Shown here: positions 1-10,762 of the stretch, piece after piece
Layout of the letters: each line of letters begins with the position of its first letter
How positions within the stretch are numbered: the first letter of the stretch is position 1
Assembly (NCBI GenBank): GCA_951213105.1
Contig: OX578150.1
Span: 19,570,022 to 19,634,021, forward strand
Origin: Amaurobius ferox
Taxonomy: Eukaryota > Arthropoda > Arachnida > Araneae > Amaurobiidae
Length of the DNA stretch: 64,000 nt
Direction: 5' to 3'
The notes under the pieces: model-generated
Databases searched by the model: none
What the model saw: only the letters and a program-made list of their open reading frames with translations
Told to the model about the DNA's origin: nothing
Translations under genes and position numbers: made by a program

Positions 1-579
1 CCAAAAAACTTCATAGTCACCAATGTAAAATCCCCACTATCGACGCAATCACTTCAGCCTTGAATATTATTGCGGAAACAAATTACTTTGCTTTCCGTGA
101 TGCTATTTTCTTACAAACTTCTGGCGTCCCTATGGGGGTAGCCCTTTATCTGGTATTTTAGACAAGGCCGTTTTGCTGGAGCTCGAGAATGAGATTTTGC
201 CTTCTTTAACAATTAAACCTATTCTTTGGTGCCGTTACGTGGATGATGTTTTTATTATATGGGATCATGATTTAAATGATCTCCTTCACCTTTTGGATAA
301 AGTTAATAATCTCTAACCTTCGATTAATTTTACTGTTGAGCATGAATCTAACAGTTCCTTGCCTTTCCTTGATGTTCTGGTCACCCGTTCTGATTTTGGT
401 TTTCATGCTTCCGTTTTCCGTAAATCCACTTTTACTAACTCCTGTATCTGCTAATTCTTTCCATCCTGTATCCTCTAAAAAAGCTTCTTCTAACGCGTAT
501 TTTAATCGCGCATATAACGTTTGCTCTTCTATCCCCGCTTTGACTGATGAAATTAATTTTATTTTTAAACTTGGCCATG
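1..579 (+). pseudogene. Penelope-like element, reverse transcriptase part (5' half, broken)
   Basis: This is the C-terminal half of a Penelope-like reverse transcriptase. About 110 bases in, an FLQTSGVPMG stretch corresponds to the RT motif before the catalytic box, and near 235 the catalytic box reads CRYVDDVF. An LPFLDVLV stretch follows near 360. The reading frame shifts near 136-145 and has a stop near 315, so the copy is dead. The N-terminal part lies outside the window. The element continues at 6190 after a LINE insertion; the duplicated bases 567-579 and 6190-6202 flank that insertion. The YVDD box with a downstream GIY-YIG domain is the reason for calling Penelope rather than a LINE. 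Encoded role in the family: cDNA synthesis during retrotransposition. Confidence 0.85.
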
Positions 580-781
580 GTTGGTTGGTTGATTTAGGAT
601 TTTTGGCACAAGATCCAAAGAGGATATGCTGCGCCGGACATATGGTACTAAAATACAGATAAAGGTAAAGAATAAAACCAAGTGTATAATCTAAAAAGTT
701 GTATGACTATAACAAGACAATGCAAGAGGGATAATGATGGAAACAAGATGAAAAAAGTTTAAAAGGTGATAGGAAGTGAAT
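580..781 (-). repeat. LINE family A 3' UTR with terminal hairpin and (CCAA)n tail
   Basis: About 200 bp between the ORF2 stop and the 3' tip. In sense orientation the last 65 bases contain a potential hairpin at about 626-646 (ATATG and CATAT arms around a short inner stem), then a TTTGGATCTTGTGCC stretch, and end in CCAACCAA repeats. The same 3' end recurs near 10806, 15295, 17466, 24968, 27583, 28221 and 33591. This copy has the variant reading with GATTTAGGATTTTTGGC in the + strand rather than GATTATGGTTTAATGGC, and shares most of it with the short insertion at 27583, which suggests a sub-lineage. Confidence 0.8.
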
Positions 782-3700
782 TTAAATATGATGGTAAAAA
801 CCAATGTCTAATAAGAATGGAAAAATCCCTGAATGACGGTTTTCTCCAATCAATTCCGTCAAAGTTATAGTATACGTTTTAAAATGTTTAAAACGAAACT
901 GTTCATATTTAGGACAAGTAATTAGAATATGTTTTACACTCGCTGCGGTTTGACAAACATTACAAAGTGGTTCAATTTCTCCTAAAAGTAAATGTCTGTG
1001 AGTAAAACGAGTGTGACCAATGCGCAAACGAGTTAAAATTACATCCAGTTTCCTACATTGAAAACTAGTCCATTTTTGTACTAAGGGCTTTATCTCGAGC
1101 AACTTATTATCAGCTTGCTGATTCCAGGAATACTGCCATTTGTCATGAATATTTTTTAGAACAAATTGTTTGATGTCAGTCAAAGGGATAGTCAGATTCA
1201 GAGTTTGAGTAGCTGATTTAGCAGCAATGTCTGCTAAATCATTTCCTTTGATGCCAACATGTCCTGGGACCCAACAGAATTTAGTATGGTATCCTTGCTC
1301 CTTCAGACGATGCTCATACTTAAGGATATCAGAGGCAATGTGGTAATTCATAGCTCTCTTCGATGATAAAAGCTGTAATGAACTCAATGAGTCAGTATAT
1401 ATAATGTGTTTTTTGGACTTTTGATAAGAGATGAAGATTAGGGACTGGTAAATAGCCATAATCTCAGCTGTAAAAATAGAGCAAGATGCATGTAATTTAT
1501 AAGACTTTATAGTATTGTTGCAAACATAAGCTAGACCAACGTAATCTCCTGCTTTGGAACCATCTGTAAAAACAGGAGTAAACTCCTTATACAGATTCCT
1601 ATGTTCTGCAAACAATTGCACATAAATAGCCGGAGTGGTGTTAGTCTTCGTAAAATTACAAAAAGGGTTGAGAAAGGCGAAATTGTTAACATACCATGGA
1701 GGTGTTTAAAAAAACTTAGGGGTAGCTTCTACTGTATTGCGTATCCGCTTGCCAAAAGAAGGAATGCATGAAGGTCTGTGGTCATACAGTCGATCATAAT
1801 GATCATCAAGGAATGAAAGTTGTAACGGATGGTTATGTAAGGACATGATACGGAAATAATAATTCAGTGCCAGCTGTTCATGCCTTAATTGTAAACATGA
1901 CTCATTAGAGACAGCATATAAGCTTTGATCAGGAGATGTCCTAAAGGCTCCTGAGCATATACGTAATGCCTTATGGTGAATTGGATGAAGCTTTTTTAGC
2001 AATGATGTTCGTGCTGATCCATGCACAGAACAACCATAATCTAGTTTTAACCGAATAACAGCTCTGTAGATACGAAGCATGGAAGTAAGATCTGCACCCC
2101 ATTTGGTATTTGAGAGGACTTTTAAGATGTTAAGAGCTTTCTCACATTTATTTCGCAGTTTCTGAATGTGGGGCAAGAAAGTAAGCTTTTTGTCGAGCCA
2201 AATCCCGAGAAATTTTATTTACTCTACTACAGCAATCTTTACACCTCCCATAAAGATTTCTGGGGGTGAGTGGATACCACGTTTTCTGGTGAAATGAACA
2301 CAAAAAGTCTTTTGAGTAGAAAACCCGTACCCATTCACATTTGCCCATCGTAAGATGTTATTTATGGCGGCTTGGCATTGCCTTTCCACAGTACGCATAT
2401 CGTGAGCTTGGTAGGCAACTTGCAGATCATCCACATACAGACCTTTATGGACAGACACTGGCAAACTGTTTAAAAGACTATTTATTTTTATATTAAAGAG
2501 TGTCACACTCAAGACACTTCCTTGTGGCACATCCTCCTCTTGTATCTGTTTGCGTGAGAGAGTTGAACCAATGCGCACTTGGAATGTCCTGTGTGATAAA
2601 AAGTTTTGAATAAAAATAGGAAGATTACCTTTTAGATTAAAATCGTAAATGTCCTTAATAATACCATAACGCCATGTTCGATCATAGGCTTTGTCAATAT
2701 CAAAAAAAATTGAGACTAAATGATTTCTCCTAAGAAAGGCGGTCCTAATTTGTGATTATAATGAGATAAGATTATCAATGGTAGATCTACCTCGACGAAA
2801 GCCACTTTGCTGGGGTGAGAATAACTTGTTACTCTCTAAAAAGTGTACAAGCCTGGCATTAACCATTTTTTCAAGAAGTTTACATACACAGCTTGTGAGA
2901 GCTATAGGCCAATAACTTAAAGGGCTTTGAGGGTCCTTACACGGTTTTAAAATGGGAATTGTGATGGCTCTTTGCCATGACCTAGGGAATTTATGCTCAT
3001 GCCAAATTCTGTTAAACAGGTATAAGAGGTTCAATAAGGAGTAATGGGAGAGGTGTTTAAGCATGAGATAGTTAATTTTATCAGGTCCACTGCAAGTTCT
3101 GTGTGTTTGGGACAAAACAGTCACCAACTCTGACATAGTAAAGTGCATTTTATAAGGTAAGTTTCTAGTTTCTGGGAAAACAATAGGTTTATTTTCAGAC
3201 TTAAGTTTGTGATTTAAAAACGGTTCAGAGTAATTTGATGCATTTGAAATATTTGCAAATTCTTTGGCAATTTCATTTGCAATGTCATATGGGGAACTTA
3301 TAGTTGTGCCATTATGATTTAGAATGGCTATGGAGTGATCACTATAATTCCCTGTACACTTTTTGACTTTCTCCCATACAATTTTACTAGAAGTGGAAGA
3401 TGTTATTTCACTAACATATTTTTCCCATGACTCTTTCTGCCTTCTTCTGCGTATCCTGCGAGCAAACGCTTTTGCATGTTTAAATGCAGTTAGGTTTTCA
3501 GTGGTAGGAGACCTCCTGAAAATTGACCAAGCTTTCTTTTGCTTTTTATAAGCCTGACGACATTCTTCACTCCACCAAGGGAAGCGATGCTTAGATATAT
3601 TACCTACACGTTTTGGAATTGCAGTATCAGCAGCCTCTATAAGGATATCTGTAACATTTTCTACAGCTGTATCAATGTCAATGTTTCGAAGAGCTTCATC

Positions 3701-4429
3701 AGTGATCAGAGCTAGGGAAGTAAACTTCGCCCAATCAGCTTTTTAAAATATGTACTGAGATGGTTTTATAGTCGATCTGAATTGACTGTTAGAGAGCATG
3801 ATAGGGAAGTGGTCACTATTGTGAAGATCTTTATCAACTGCAAAATTCATGTAAGGAAGGAGAGAGGGTGAACAGATGGCAAGGTCAATACTGTGAAAAG
3901 TCCTACTAGGTTGGTGAAAATAGGTGCATTCATTATTGTTAAAAATGCATAAATAGTGATCACTGACACATTGCTCAATTTGTTGTCCTCTGCAATTTGT
4001 GTCTAGACTTCCCCAAAGGGGATTGTGGCCTTAATGGCCGAGTATCACAAATGGTGCAGGAAGTTGGCAAATCAAATTATCAAGTTCTCTAGAATTTATG
4101 TGATCATTTGGTGGTAAGTAAATACAGCATACTGTAATCAATCTATTTACATGGATCCGAACAGCAACAGTTTGTAGATTTGTGGTGAGTTGTAATACGG
4201 AAGAAGGGTAGTCTTGTGAGACTAACAAAGCAACTCCACCAGATACTCTACTGTTCATATTAAAATCTTTACGGATACAATTAAAATTTTTAATATTAAA
4301 ATTACTGCTAGATTTTAGCATAGTCTCTTGAAGGCAAACACAAATAGGTTGGAAAGTATTAATTAAATTCTTGATCTCCACAGACTTGCTCTGCAACCCA
4401 CGGCAATTCCAAGATAGCAAAAAAGCCAT
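782..4429 (-). pseudogene. LINE family A ORF2 (endonuclease, RT, RNase H), broken
   Basis: ORF2 polyprotein of copy A1. Starting at the ATG ending at 4429, the APE-type endonuclease begins with LLSWNCRGLQ and includes LQETMLK. It is followed by the RT with a YVDD catalytic box near 2430 and a GFRRGRSTIDN stretch near 2790. The RNase H begins with FTDGSK near 1560 and includes the VPGHVGIKGNDLAD stretch near 1260. A C-terminal CX2C..H..C knuckle (CNVCQ...HILITC) follows. Frame breaks occur near 4030, 3740, 2755, 2600, 2200 and 1700. Expected activity in an intact copy: nicking of target DNA and target-primed reverse transcription, with RNase H removing template RNA. Confidence 0.85.
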
Positions 4430-5914
4430 ATTCAGGTTTTTGTTCTTGGGCCGATGGGAGGTGGTCTCTTTTTTCCGAGTAGACGAAGAGGAAGAGGATG
4501 ACACATCTGTTATCATCCCTTCATCCTCGGAAGCACACAGTTGTACTTCGTCATCATCTTGGCTATGATTTTCGTGAATGTTTGTTTTTTTGACGGATTT
4601 TTTCTCCAAAGGACTGTCTCTGGTATTCTTTAATTTATGTTTTTTGTTTGTTTTTGTTTTCTCTTCTAAAGTATTTACACCTTTTTTTCCACTGGTACTT
4701 ACAACTGCAGCTTTTTGTTGTGTGAAAGCAGGTCTGAAAGTGGCTAATGGGATTGAAGTTTTTTGCTTTTGTTTAGTACTTGAAAGAGCAGTGTTTATAG
4801 AAGGGACAGGTTTCGTTTCGTTAGTTTGTTGATTAGGGATTAATTGCATAAAGTTTAAGTCAGGTTCGGTTTGTGTGCCTACTGATGTAACTTTAGTTTG
4901 TATGCCAGCAGATTTTGTTTGTCTGTTTCTGACAACAGTTGAGTATGATATGCCTATTTTTGGTGTTCTTACTTCAATCAGTTTACGTGCTTCTGGGTAA
5001 GAAATATTACTGGATGTTTTTAAAGTTTGGATTTCTTTCTCAAAACCCCATTTTGGACATGAGTGGGCATAAGATGGATGTTCAGCCTCGCAATTAACAC
5101 ATTTTGGGGTAGATGTACATCCCTCACTGTCATGTCCGTGTTCTGCACAGCGTGAACACACCACTTTAGGAGCACGACAGGAAGTTTTTGGATGTCCAAA
5201 TCTCTGACAGTGGAAGCATCTTAATGGGTTTGGCACATATGGCCATACTTGGCATCTGAGGTAGGCTACTTTTAAATATTTAGGTAAGGCTGGGGTGTCA
5301 AAAGTCAGTATAAGATGTTTTGTTGGAAACATTGTTCCATCTCGTCTTACAGAGATTCGTCGTACAGAGCTAACTTTTTGGTCTTTTAGATTGTCAAGGA
5401 TTTCAGTTTCAGGTATATGTGTAAGGTCTGGTTCTGAAATAACCTGACGAGAGAAGTTCAATGTACTATGGGCAGTCACGGACACGGGAATATTTGCAAG
5501 GGTTTTCATTAAAAGTATATTTTTAGCTTGTGCGGCAGACAAAACTTTGACTAACAAGTCACCCGATCTGAGCTTCTTTATAGTTTCCACTTCCCCAACA
5601 GTACTGAGTATTCCTTTTTGAATCAAAAAGGGTGAAACGTTATTAAAAGATTCGTCTATTCTTTTCATAATGAAAAACTTTGCTTCAGTTGTAGTCATTT
5701 TATGATTATCCAGTTCATTAATTCTTTGTAAAGTATCTGTATTTACGTTCATAATCCTATCATTAGTTTTATGTCCCAAGGATACGGAAACGCTAGAAGC
5801 ATCTACTCTATCCGCCCAATTAAGATCTCCTGCCTTGGAAGGCAAGGAAGCAATAGAATTTTCACTTGAATAGCATGAAGAACCCGAGGCCAAAAGCATT
5901 CTCGAATTCTCCAT
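4430..5914 (-). CDS. LINE family A ORF1 (nucleic-acid-binding, CCHC), read through into ORF2
   Basis: ORF1 of copy A1, taken to start at MENSRMLLASG because the same MEN/MEK start recurs in other copies and lies at the end of the shared 5' UTR. The N-terminal third contains the conserved FIMKRIDESFNNVSPFLIQK segment. The middle has three CCHC-type knuckles starting at PNPLRCFHCQRFGH (about 5235-5090). The C-terminus is basic and serine-rich. Such ORF1 proteins coat element RNA. No stop separates ORF1 from ORF2 here: the frame runs without interruption into MAFLLSWNCRG and the endonuclease down to 4031. In the copy at 14702 the two frames meet at an overlapping TAATG, so the fusion may be a recent indel. 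The copy as a whole is inactive. Confidence 0.8.
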
Positions 5915-6189
5915 GCTTGTAACCACTAATAAAAAACCACGGTTTACTTCCAGATCGATCGGAGCCCCCGCCAGACTCCGTCTCCCCACACTTTTCTAAC
6001 GTGCCAAGTGTAACCGCCGGAGTCATTCGCAAAGCCAGATGATGGAGAGCGGGCCATAACGTGCACCTGGTGCACAGGGCCCATGGACCAGCAAGGATCC
6101 AAGGGGGATTTCTTGATATGAAACACTCTCCACCATCCAACCAACGCAACCAAGGGACTCACCTCTGGAACCGTTTACTGCAAACGTTT
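5915..6189 (-). promoter_or_regulatory. LINE family A 5' UTR, 5'-truncated
   Basis: Sequence upstream of ORF1, matching bases 20800-21075 of the complete copy. Non-LTR elements carry an internal promoter in this position, so this is the expected promoter region, though no promoter element was proven by eye. It ends at TGCAAACG next to the target duplication. The GC content is visibly higher than that of the neighbouring DNA. Confidence 0.75.
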
Positions 6190-6767
6190 AAACTCGGCCA
6201 TGAGGCTGCTTATTCTTTTGAATTTATACATAAGATCTTCGCCCACGTTCATCTTAAATTCACTCAAGTTGATACTAAACTTGTTGCTATTAAAGATCGT
6301 TTAGTCCATAAATCTAGTGTTCCTTACCATCCTAGGATTTTCCGTCCTTTTATTAATTTCTGCCATGAATTTGGTTTCAAACCCGCTCACTCTAATATTA
6401 CCACTTTATTTAATCATATTCAATCCGATAAACTTGGAAATTTTGATGACTTTAAAAGCTTTGCTGGGGTGTATGTCATTCCCCTTTTATCCCCTACTGG
6501 TGATTATAAATTTTAGATTGGTAGTACAAAACGTACTGTTGGCATCCGTTTAGCAGAACATGCTCGCGATGTCAAATCTGGTAAACTTTCTACGGCTCTT
6601 GCTCAATATGTGGCTAATGATAAATTTCTTCCCGTTTTTGAAAAAACTTTCCTTTTCGTTCGTTGTAACAATCTATGTAGTATTCTTCTTTATGAATCCC
6701 TGTTTATTTATATTTACCGTGAATCAAATTGTAATTTTGATCCTGTTCGAATTTTAAGTTATGCTTA
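6190..6767 (+). pseudogene. Penelope-like element, C-terminal part with GIY-YIG endonuclease
   Basis: Continuation of the Penelope-like ORF from 566, in the same strand and frame when the LINE is ignored. A linker with a KDRLVHKSSVPYH stretch is followed by the GIY-YIG domain: GVYVIPLLSPTG near 6465, a stop near 6515, and then IGSTKRTVGIRLAEH near 6517-6561. That spacing of GVYVI to IG and then to R..EH is characteristic of the Penelope-linked endonuclease, which cuts target DNA for insertion. The in-frame stop within the domain and the break at the LINE make this copy inactive. The ORF ends near 6767 and is followed by the 3' UTR with the ribozyme. Confidence 0.87.
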
Positions 6768-7037
6768 GCGACTCATTCTTGACTCTATGCAATTCAAATC
6801 TCTTAAAAGTTTTTTGTGACGTCATTCTCAGGAATATCATGCTTGATGTTTTTCTAAAATTTGTATTAGTTTTTTTCTTGTAATAGTTAAAATTCGTAAG
6901 CGTTAAAACTTATTGTGTAATTTCAGTGTATATTTCTTGTATTATTTTAGTAAGTTCATTTACCATTTTATATTTTATGCAAATTTGTTTTAAAATTGTC
7001 TCTATATATATAAACATTCCATGCTTTTACTACTCAT
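6768..7037 (+). other. Penelope-like element 3' untranslated region
   Basis: AT-rich non-coding sequence between the end of the Penelope ORF and the hammerhead motif. No ORF is visible. It contains tandem ATATAT and TTTTA stretches. The right edge of the element is uncertain, probably soon after 7170 where a new coding-like fragment begins. Confidence 0.6.
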
Positions 7038-7085
7038 GTAGCCACTGATGAAGGGCATATATACGCCTGAAAGTGCTCTGGCTGT
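7038..7085 (+). ncRNA. Type I hammerhead ribozyme in Penelope-like element
   Basis: All conserved parts are visible. CUGAUGA lies at 7045-7051, stem-loop II at 7052-7068 (AGG...CCU), and GAAA at 7069-7072. Stem III is minimal (A7072-U7077, G7073-C7076), with an NUH cleavage triplet ending at C7078. Stem I pairs 7038-7044 (GUAGCCA) with 7079-7085 (UGGCUGU): five Watson-Crick pairs and two G.U pairs. Published work reports short-stem-III hammerheads in Penelope-like elements, probably for processing tandem transcripts. Predicted cleavage is after base 7078. Confidence 0.82.
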
Positions 7086-7194
7086 TTTTAACAATTTTTG
7101 TACGTCTTTTAGGATGTTAAATAAAGGACTTTTCGTTTTTTAAAGACGTTTTGTTCGTGGTTTTGTCTATAGTATTAGCATATCCTATGCTGAA

Positions 7195-7510
7195 AAAAGA
7201 GAAACTGAGAACAGAGCTTTCCGTTCTTTATGAGCGAAAATAATTTTCAAGTTCTGCAACTTTAAATCTTCACAAACTGATTGTAAGCAGCGAACTTCAG
7301 AATTCACTTGGTGAAGTTAGCTGTTTGCTAAAAATTGTCCTTACAGCACCAATGACAACATATTAACCAGAGTGGTGTTTCTCTACACTGAAGAGTATAA
7401 AGCCCATTTTAAGAAAATCCATGTCTGAAGATTGTCTATCAGCGCTAGCTATGCTCAGTGCAGGGAAGAGCTTAATTGACAAAATTAAAAACTTCAATGA
7501 AAATTCTTAA
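7195..7510 (+). pseudogene. hAT transposase C-terminal dimerisation region, relic
   Basis: A + strand reading with several stops contains FSTLKSIKPILRKSMSEDC followed by LSALAMLSAGKSLI. This matches the end of hAT transposases, where a 'FSTLKRIKTYLRNSM...RLSALAML'-like stretch forms the dimerisation domain. Only this segment is present; no catalytic core lies next to it. The call rests on family knowledge of that motif. The fragment could also derive from a hAT-derived host gene, but the stops argue against function. Confidence 0.6.
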
Positions 7511-7832
7511 TTAATTCGCAATTATTGAAGAGTTCGTTCGTCGAAATGACATGAGAATGTCCCTTATATATAAATAAATAAAATATTTATCGGTATGTTG
7601 TTATGTAAATTATTTTATATAGCTAAGTTATAAAAATCTAGTTTTGTTTAATATACAATTTTTTTGCAGCTCTACCACAATCCCAAGCCGCTACTGCTCA
7701 GGTTGTTTCTACCTTAGATCAGTTTGAGAGCTGTTAGTTTCTTGTGATACGTGTTAGTTGTGATACATTTTAAGAAAATTCTTAGTTTACATTTTTGGTC
7801 TGAATTATGTCCAAATGACCATCATCTGATGC
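7511..7832. other. No gene recognised
   Basis: AT-rich spacer. A pyrimidine run ending in TTTTTTGCAG near 7670 resembles a splice acceptor, but the following reading is short and unconvincing. Nothing else is supported. Confidence 0.5.
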
Positions 7833-9245
7833 AATGAGTTCTAAAAGAAAACGTGTTTCATTACCTAAAAGATAAAGTGACTATTTTGAAACGCATTGAC
7901 AAAGGTACTTCTGCTAATATATTTGGAGATGAATATGGTGTGGGCCGTATCACAATTTATGATTTAAGAAAGCAAAAAGACAAAATTTTGAAGTTTTATT
8001 CTTAAGCTGATACACCACAACTTATGTCGGAGAGGAAAACACTGCATCAAGCAAAAACTGTCACTGTGAGATAAAATGTTAATGAAATGGATTAAACAGC
8101 AACAAAGTGAAAAATTCCCTCTAACACGCAACCTTAATTATTATGGCTCAGGCTAATTATTATGGCTCAGGCTAAAGAGTTTCGTAGTCAATAGTGTATT
8201 ATTACACCTTGTGATTATTCATCAGGATGGTATGGAAAGTTCAGAAAGGGAAATGGACTTAAAATTCTCAAAATTTCTGGTGAAAAGGCCTCTGTTGATT
8301 TTGAAGCTGCTGAAACATATGTGGACACATTTTATTCCATAGTTAATGAAGAGAGCCTGTCTCCTGAGCAAATTTATAATGCAGATGAAACTTCATCATA
8401 TTGGAGATATCTTCCACGCAAAACTGTTGCTCTCCCAAAAGAGTCCACTGCAAGTGGCTTCAAAGATTCAAAGGAAAGACTGACTGTGCTCGGGTGTTCA
8501 AATGCAGAAGGCACACACAAAACAAAATTGCTTGTGATAGGAAAAAGCAAAACCCCCCCGAGCTTTTAAAGGCATAACAGTTTTTCCAGTAAACTATAAA
8601 GCAAATAAAAAAGCTTGGAGTACAATAGACATCTTTCAAGATTGGTTTGAAAATCATTTTGTGAAGGAAGCCAGAGCTAACAGCACTTCTGCAGGACTTC
8701 CTATTGAGGCAAAGATTTTATTAGTTTTAGATAATTGTTCTGCTCAACCTCATCCTGAACTTCTGAACAAAGATAATGTGATTGCCACATTTCTACCCCC
8801 AAATTGCACTTCAATTCTGTAGCCCCTAGATCAGGGCATTCTTCGCTCATTCAAGAATCTCTACAAGAGTGAGTTTCTGAAAAAAATGCTTATGCAATGC
8901 AATAATGGTAGTGGAGTAAAAGACTTTCAGTCTAACTTTAATGTCAAAGCCAGTTTAATGTATGCCATTTGGAACACTGCAAGTGCATGGGAAAAAGTGG
9001 GAAAAAATACACTGGTCCATGGATGGCTTAACTTGTGGACATCAACAATATTTTTAGATGATGATGATGATGAATCAGATTTTGATGGCTTTTGGATAGC
9101 AAAAGAAAAACAAATTGTGGAAGAATTGTTGCAATATGCAAACGACTTGTCCAGCACTGACAGTTTATTAGATGAGGAAGCAGTTAACAATTGTCTAAAT
9201 ATTGACATAGACATTGCCTGTTACTCTACATATGACAAACAGTGA
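7833..9245 (+). pseudogene. Tigger/pogo-type DDE transposase relic
   Basis: Decayed transposase of the pogo/Tigger group (IS630-Tc1-mariner superfamily). The N-terminal helix-turn-helix, CENP-B-like, reads near 7868-8005 with KGTSANIFGDEYGVG. The catalytic DDE_1 domain follows: IYNADETSSYWRYLPRKT (first Asp near 8381), LLVLDNCSAQPHPELL (second Asp near 8733) and PLDQGILRSFKNLYKSEFL (third Asp near 8830). It ends with an acidic run, then a C-terminal stretch stopping at 9245. Several frame breaks and stops (for example near 8005, 8570 and 8820) show that it is dead. These proteins cut and paste DNA at TA sites. Related terminal sequences are seen at 31264 and 58985, and a second copy of the HTH at about 58606. 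Confidence 0.85.
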
Positions 9246-9292
9246 AATTTGTTAAATGGTAGCAAATGATGATCAAAACTTAGTTGAAAGTG

Positions 9293-10001
9293 ATAGTGAC
9301 AAAGAACAAACTGTTGATGAAGAATATAAAATTTCCACAGAAAGAATGATGGAACTGACTGCTAAACTAATATGTCGTATGGAAGAACAGAGTGTTTTTA
9401 TACAGAGAAACAAATAATGTCCGTGTACAAAATTCAAGAGTAACTTTTAAAGTATAGACAGTTTAAACAGTCCACTTTAATTACAGACATGCCGTGCTCA
9501 GTAACTTTAAATAAAATACAGCAGTATATAATTAGAATTGAGAAAAAATATTGGCATGTTAAAACATTTTTTTGAATGGTCAAATTATATGTCATAATTC
9601 TGTAATATTAGAACTCATTGATTACATGCAATTTATGAACTAAATTATAGTGACAAAGAACAAACTGTTGATGAAGAATATAAAATTTCCACAGAAAGAA
9701 TGATGGAACTAACTGCTAAACTAATATGTCGTATGGAAGAACAGAGTTTTTATACAGAGAAACAAATAAAGTCCGTGTACAAAATTCAAGAGTAACTTTT
9801 AAAGTATAGACAGTTTAAACAGTCCACTTTAATTACAGACATGCCGTGCTCAGTAACTTTAATAAAATACAGCAGTATATAATTAGAATTGAGAAAAAAT
9901 ATTTTGGAATGTTAAAACATTTTTTTGAATGGTCAAATTATATGTCATAATTCTGTAATATTAGAACTCATTGATTACATGCAATTTATGAACTAAATTA
10001 T
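9293..10001. repeat. Two-unit tandem duplication, 354-bp period
   Basis: ATAGTGACAAAGAACAAACT begins at 9293 and again at 9647. The two units (9293-9646 and 9647-10001) run in parallel with only a handful of differences over about 350 bp. The first unit begins in the region after the Tigger transposase stop, so it probably duplicates the 3' end of that element. The high identity suggests a recent event. Confidence 0.9.
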
Positions 10002-10075
10002 TTTAATATATAAAGCTTTTATTTTAATATATATAGAATAATATATAGCTTTTAAATTTTAATGTCAGTCTTTTT

Positions 10076-10320
10076 TTCCAGATATGACCAGCCAGTATTG
10101 CAAAGAATTGGACTTAATCTCACAAAGACGTTATAGCGAAAAACTACCATTTCAGGGAGAAACCCTACCAAATCCATTGGATGAAATGATAAAACAATAT
10201 GTTTTTTTGAAAGGAACTCAAAAAATGTGGCCAAACAAAACTTTTGGTGAAGTTTATATCTACTTAGTGGAAAAAGAGTGCTTACACCAAAGACCACTTT
10301 AAAAATTATAAAGCTTTGGT
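10076..10320 (+). pseudogene. Exon-like fragment of an uncharacterised protein family, frameshifted
   Basis: A strong acceptor-like tract (TTTTTTTCCAG ending at 10081) precedes an open stretch beginning ATATGACCAGCC. It reads TSQYCKELDLISQRRYSEKL, then LPNPLDEMIKQYVFLKG and FGEVYIYLVEKEC. A +1 frame change then continues the likeness with AYTKDHFKNYKALVFHK. This resembles the N-terminal segment of a widespread invertebrate protein family often found next to SWIM or YqaJ-type domains (recalled pattern, not verified). The LINE fragment starting at about 10321 cuts it off. The acceptor tract suggests genomic rather than retrocopied origin. It could be a piece of a real host gene or of a DNA transposon. 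Confidence 0.4.
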
Positions 10321-10762
10321 ATTTCACAAGTCTTTCCTTCTCTTTCCAACATTGAGATTTTCTAGTGGAGTTGATGATACACTGTTGCGCATTCGCATGC
10401 CAAAAGAAGGAATACAGGAGGGTCGGGCTGAATACAGCCGATCGTACTGCACATCCAGGATGATCCGTTGCAAAGAATGGTAGTTCATGGACATGACTCT
10501 AAAGTGATAATTCAGAGAGAGCTGTTCTCGCCTGAGTTCGAGTGATGTCTCATTACAGTCAATGTATATGCTCTGAATAGGAGAAGTTTTGAAGGCACCA
10601 GAAGAAATACGAAGAGCATTATTATGCATTGGATCGAGCTTCTTAAGCACAGATGCTCATGCTGATCCATACACAGAACATCCACAGTCAAGCTTTGACC
10701 AAATAACATCTCTATAGATTTGAAGCATGGAAGTCCGATCTGTGCCCCTTTTTGTATTTGAA
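10321..10762 (-). mobile_element. LINE family A fragment H (left piece, RT C-terminal region)
   Basis: Minus-strand ORF2 piece matching the region just after the RT (compare 29350-29771): LKKLDPMHNNALRISSGAF and the PSCIPSFGMRM stretch are readable. It stops abruptly at GTATTTGAA (10762), where the 3' tip of another family A copy begins. A second piece of the same kind at 21434-21715 lies beyond the nested copies and may be the other side of the same old element. Confidence 0.8.

Larger units (their letters stand above)
580..6189 (-). mobile_element. LINE family A copy A1 (EN-RT-RNase H non-LTR retrotransposon)
   Basis: Minus-strand non-LTR retrotransposon inserted in the Penelope-like element. 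It is flanked by a 13-bp target duplication: AAACTTGGCCATG at 567-579 and AAACTCGGCCATG at 6190-6202, one mismatch. In sense order it has 275 bp of 5' UTR, ORF1 with CCHC knuckles, ORF2 with endonuclease, RT and RNase H, a 3' UTR of about 200 bp, and a tail of CCAA repeats. Compared with the complete 634-bp 5' UTR of the copy ending at 21433, this copy is 5'-truncated by about 360 bp. ORF2 has several frame breaks, so the copy is inactive. The C-terminal RNase H with a CCHC ORF1 suggests the I/Jockey superfamily, I-like; the exact clade is not settled. Confidence 0.9.

Noticed and set aside
541..560. CTGATGA in the Penelope RT as a second hammerhead
   Set aside because: The CTGATGA at 544 is not followed by a stem II and GAAA at proper spacing; it is coding sequence.
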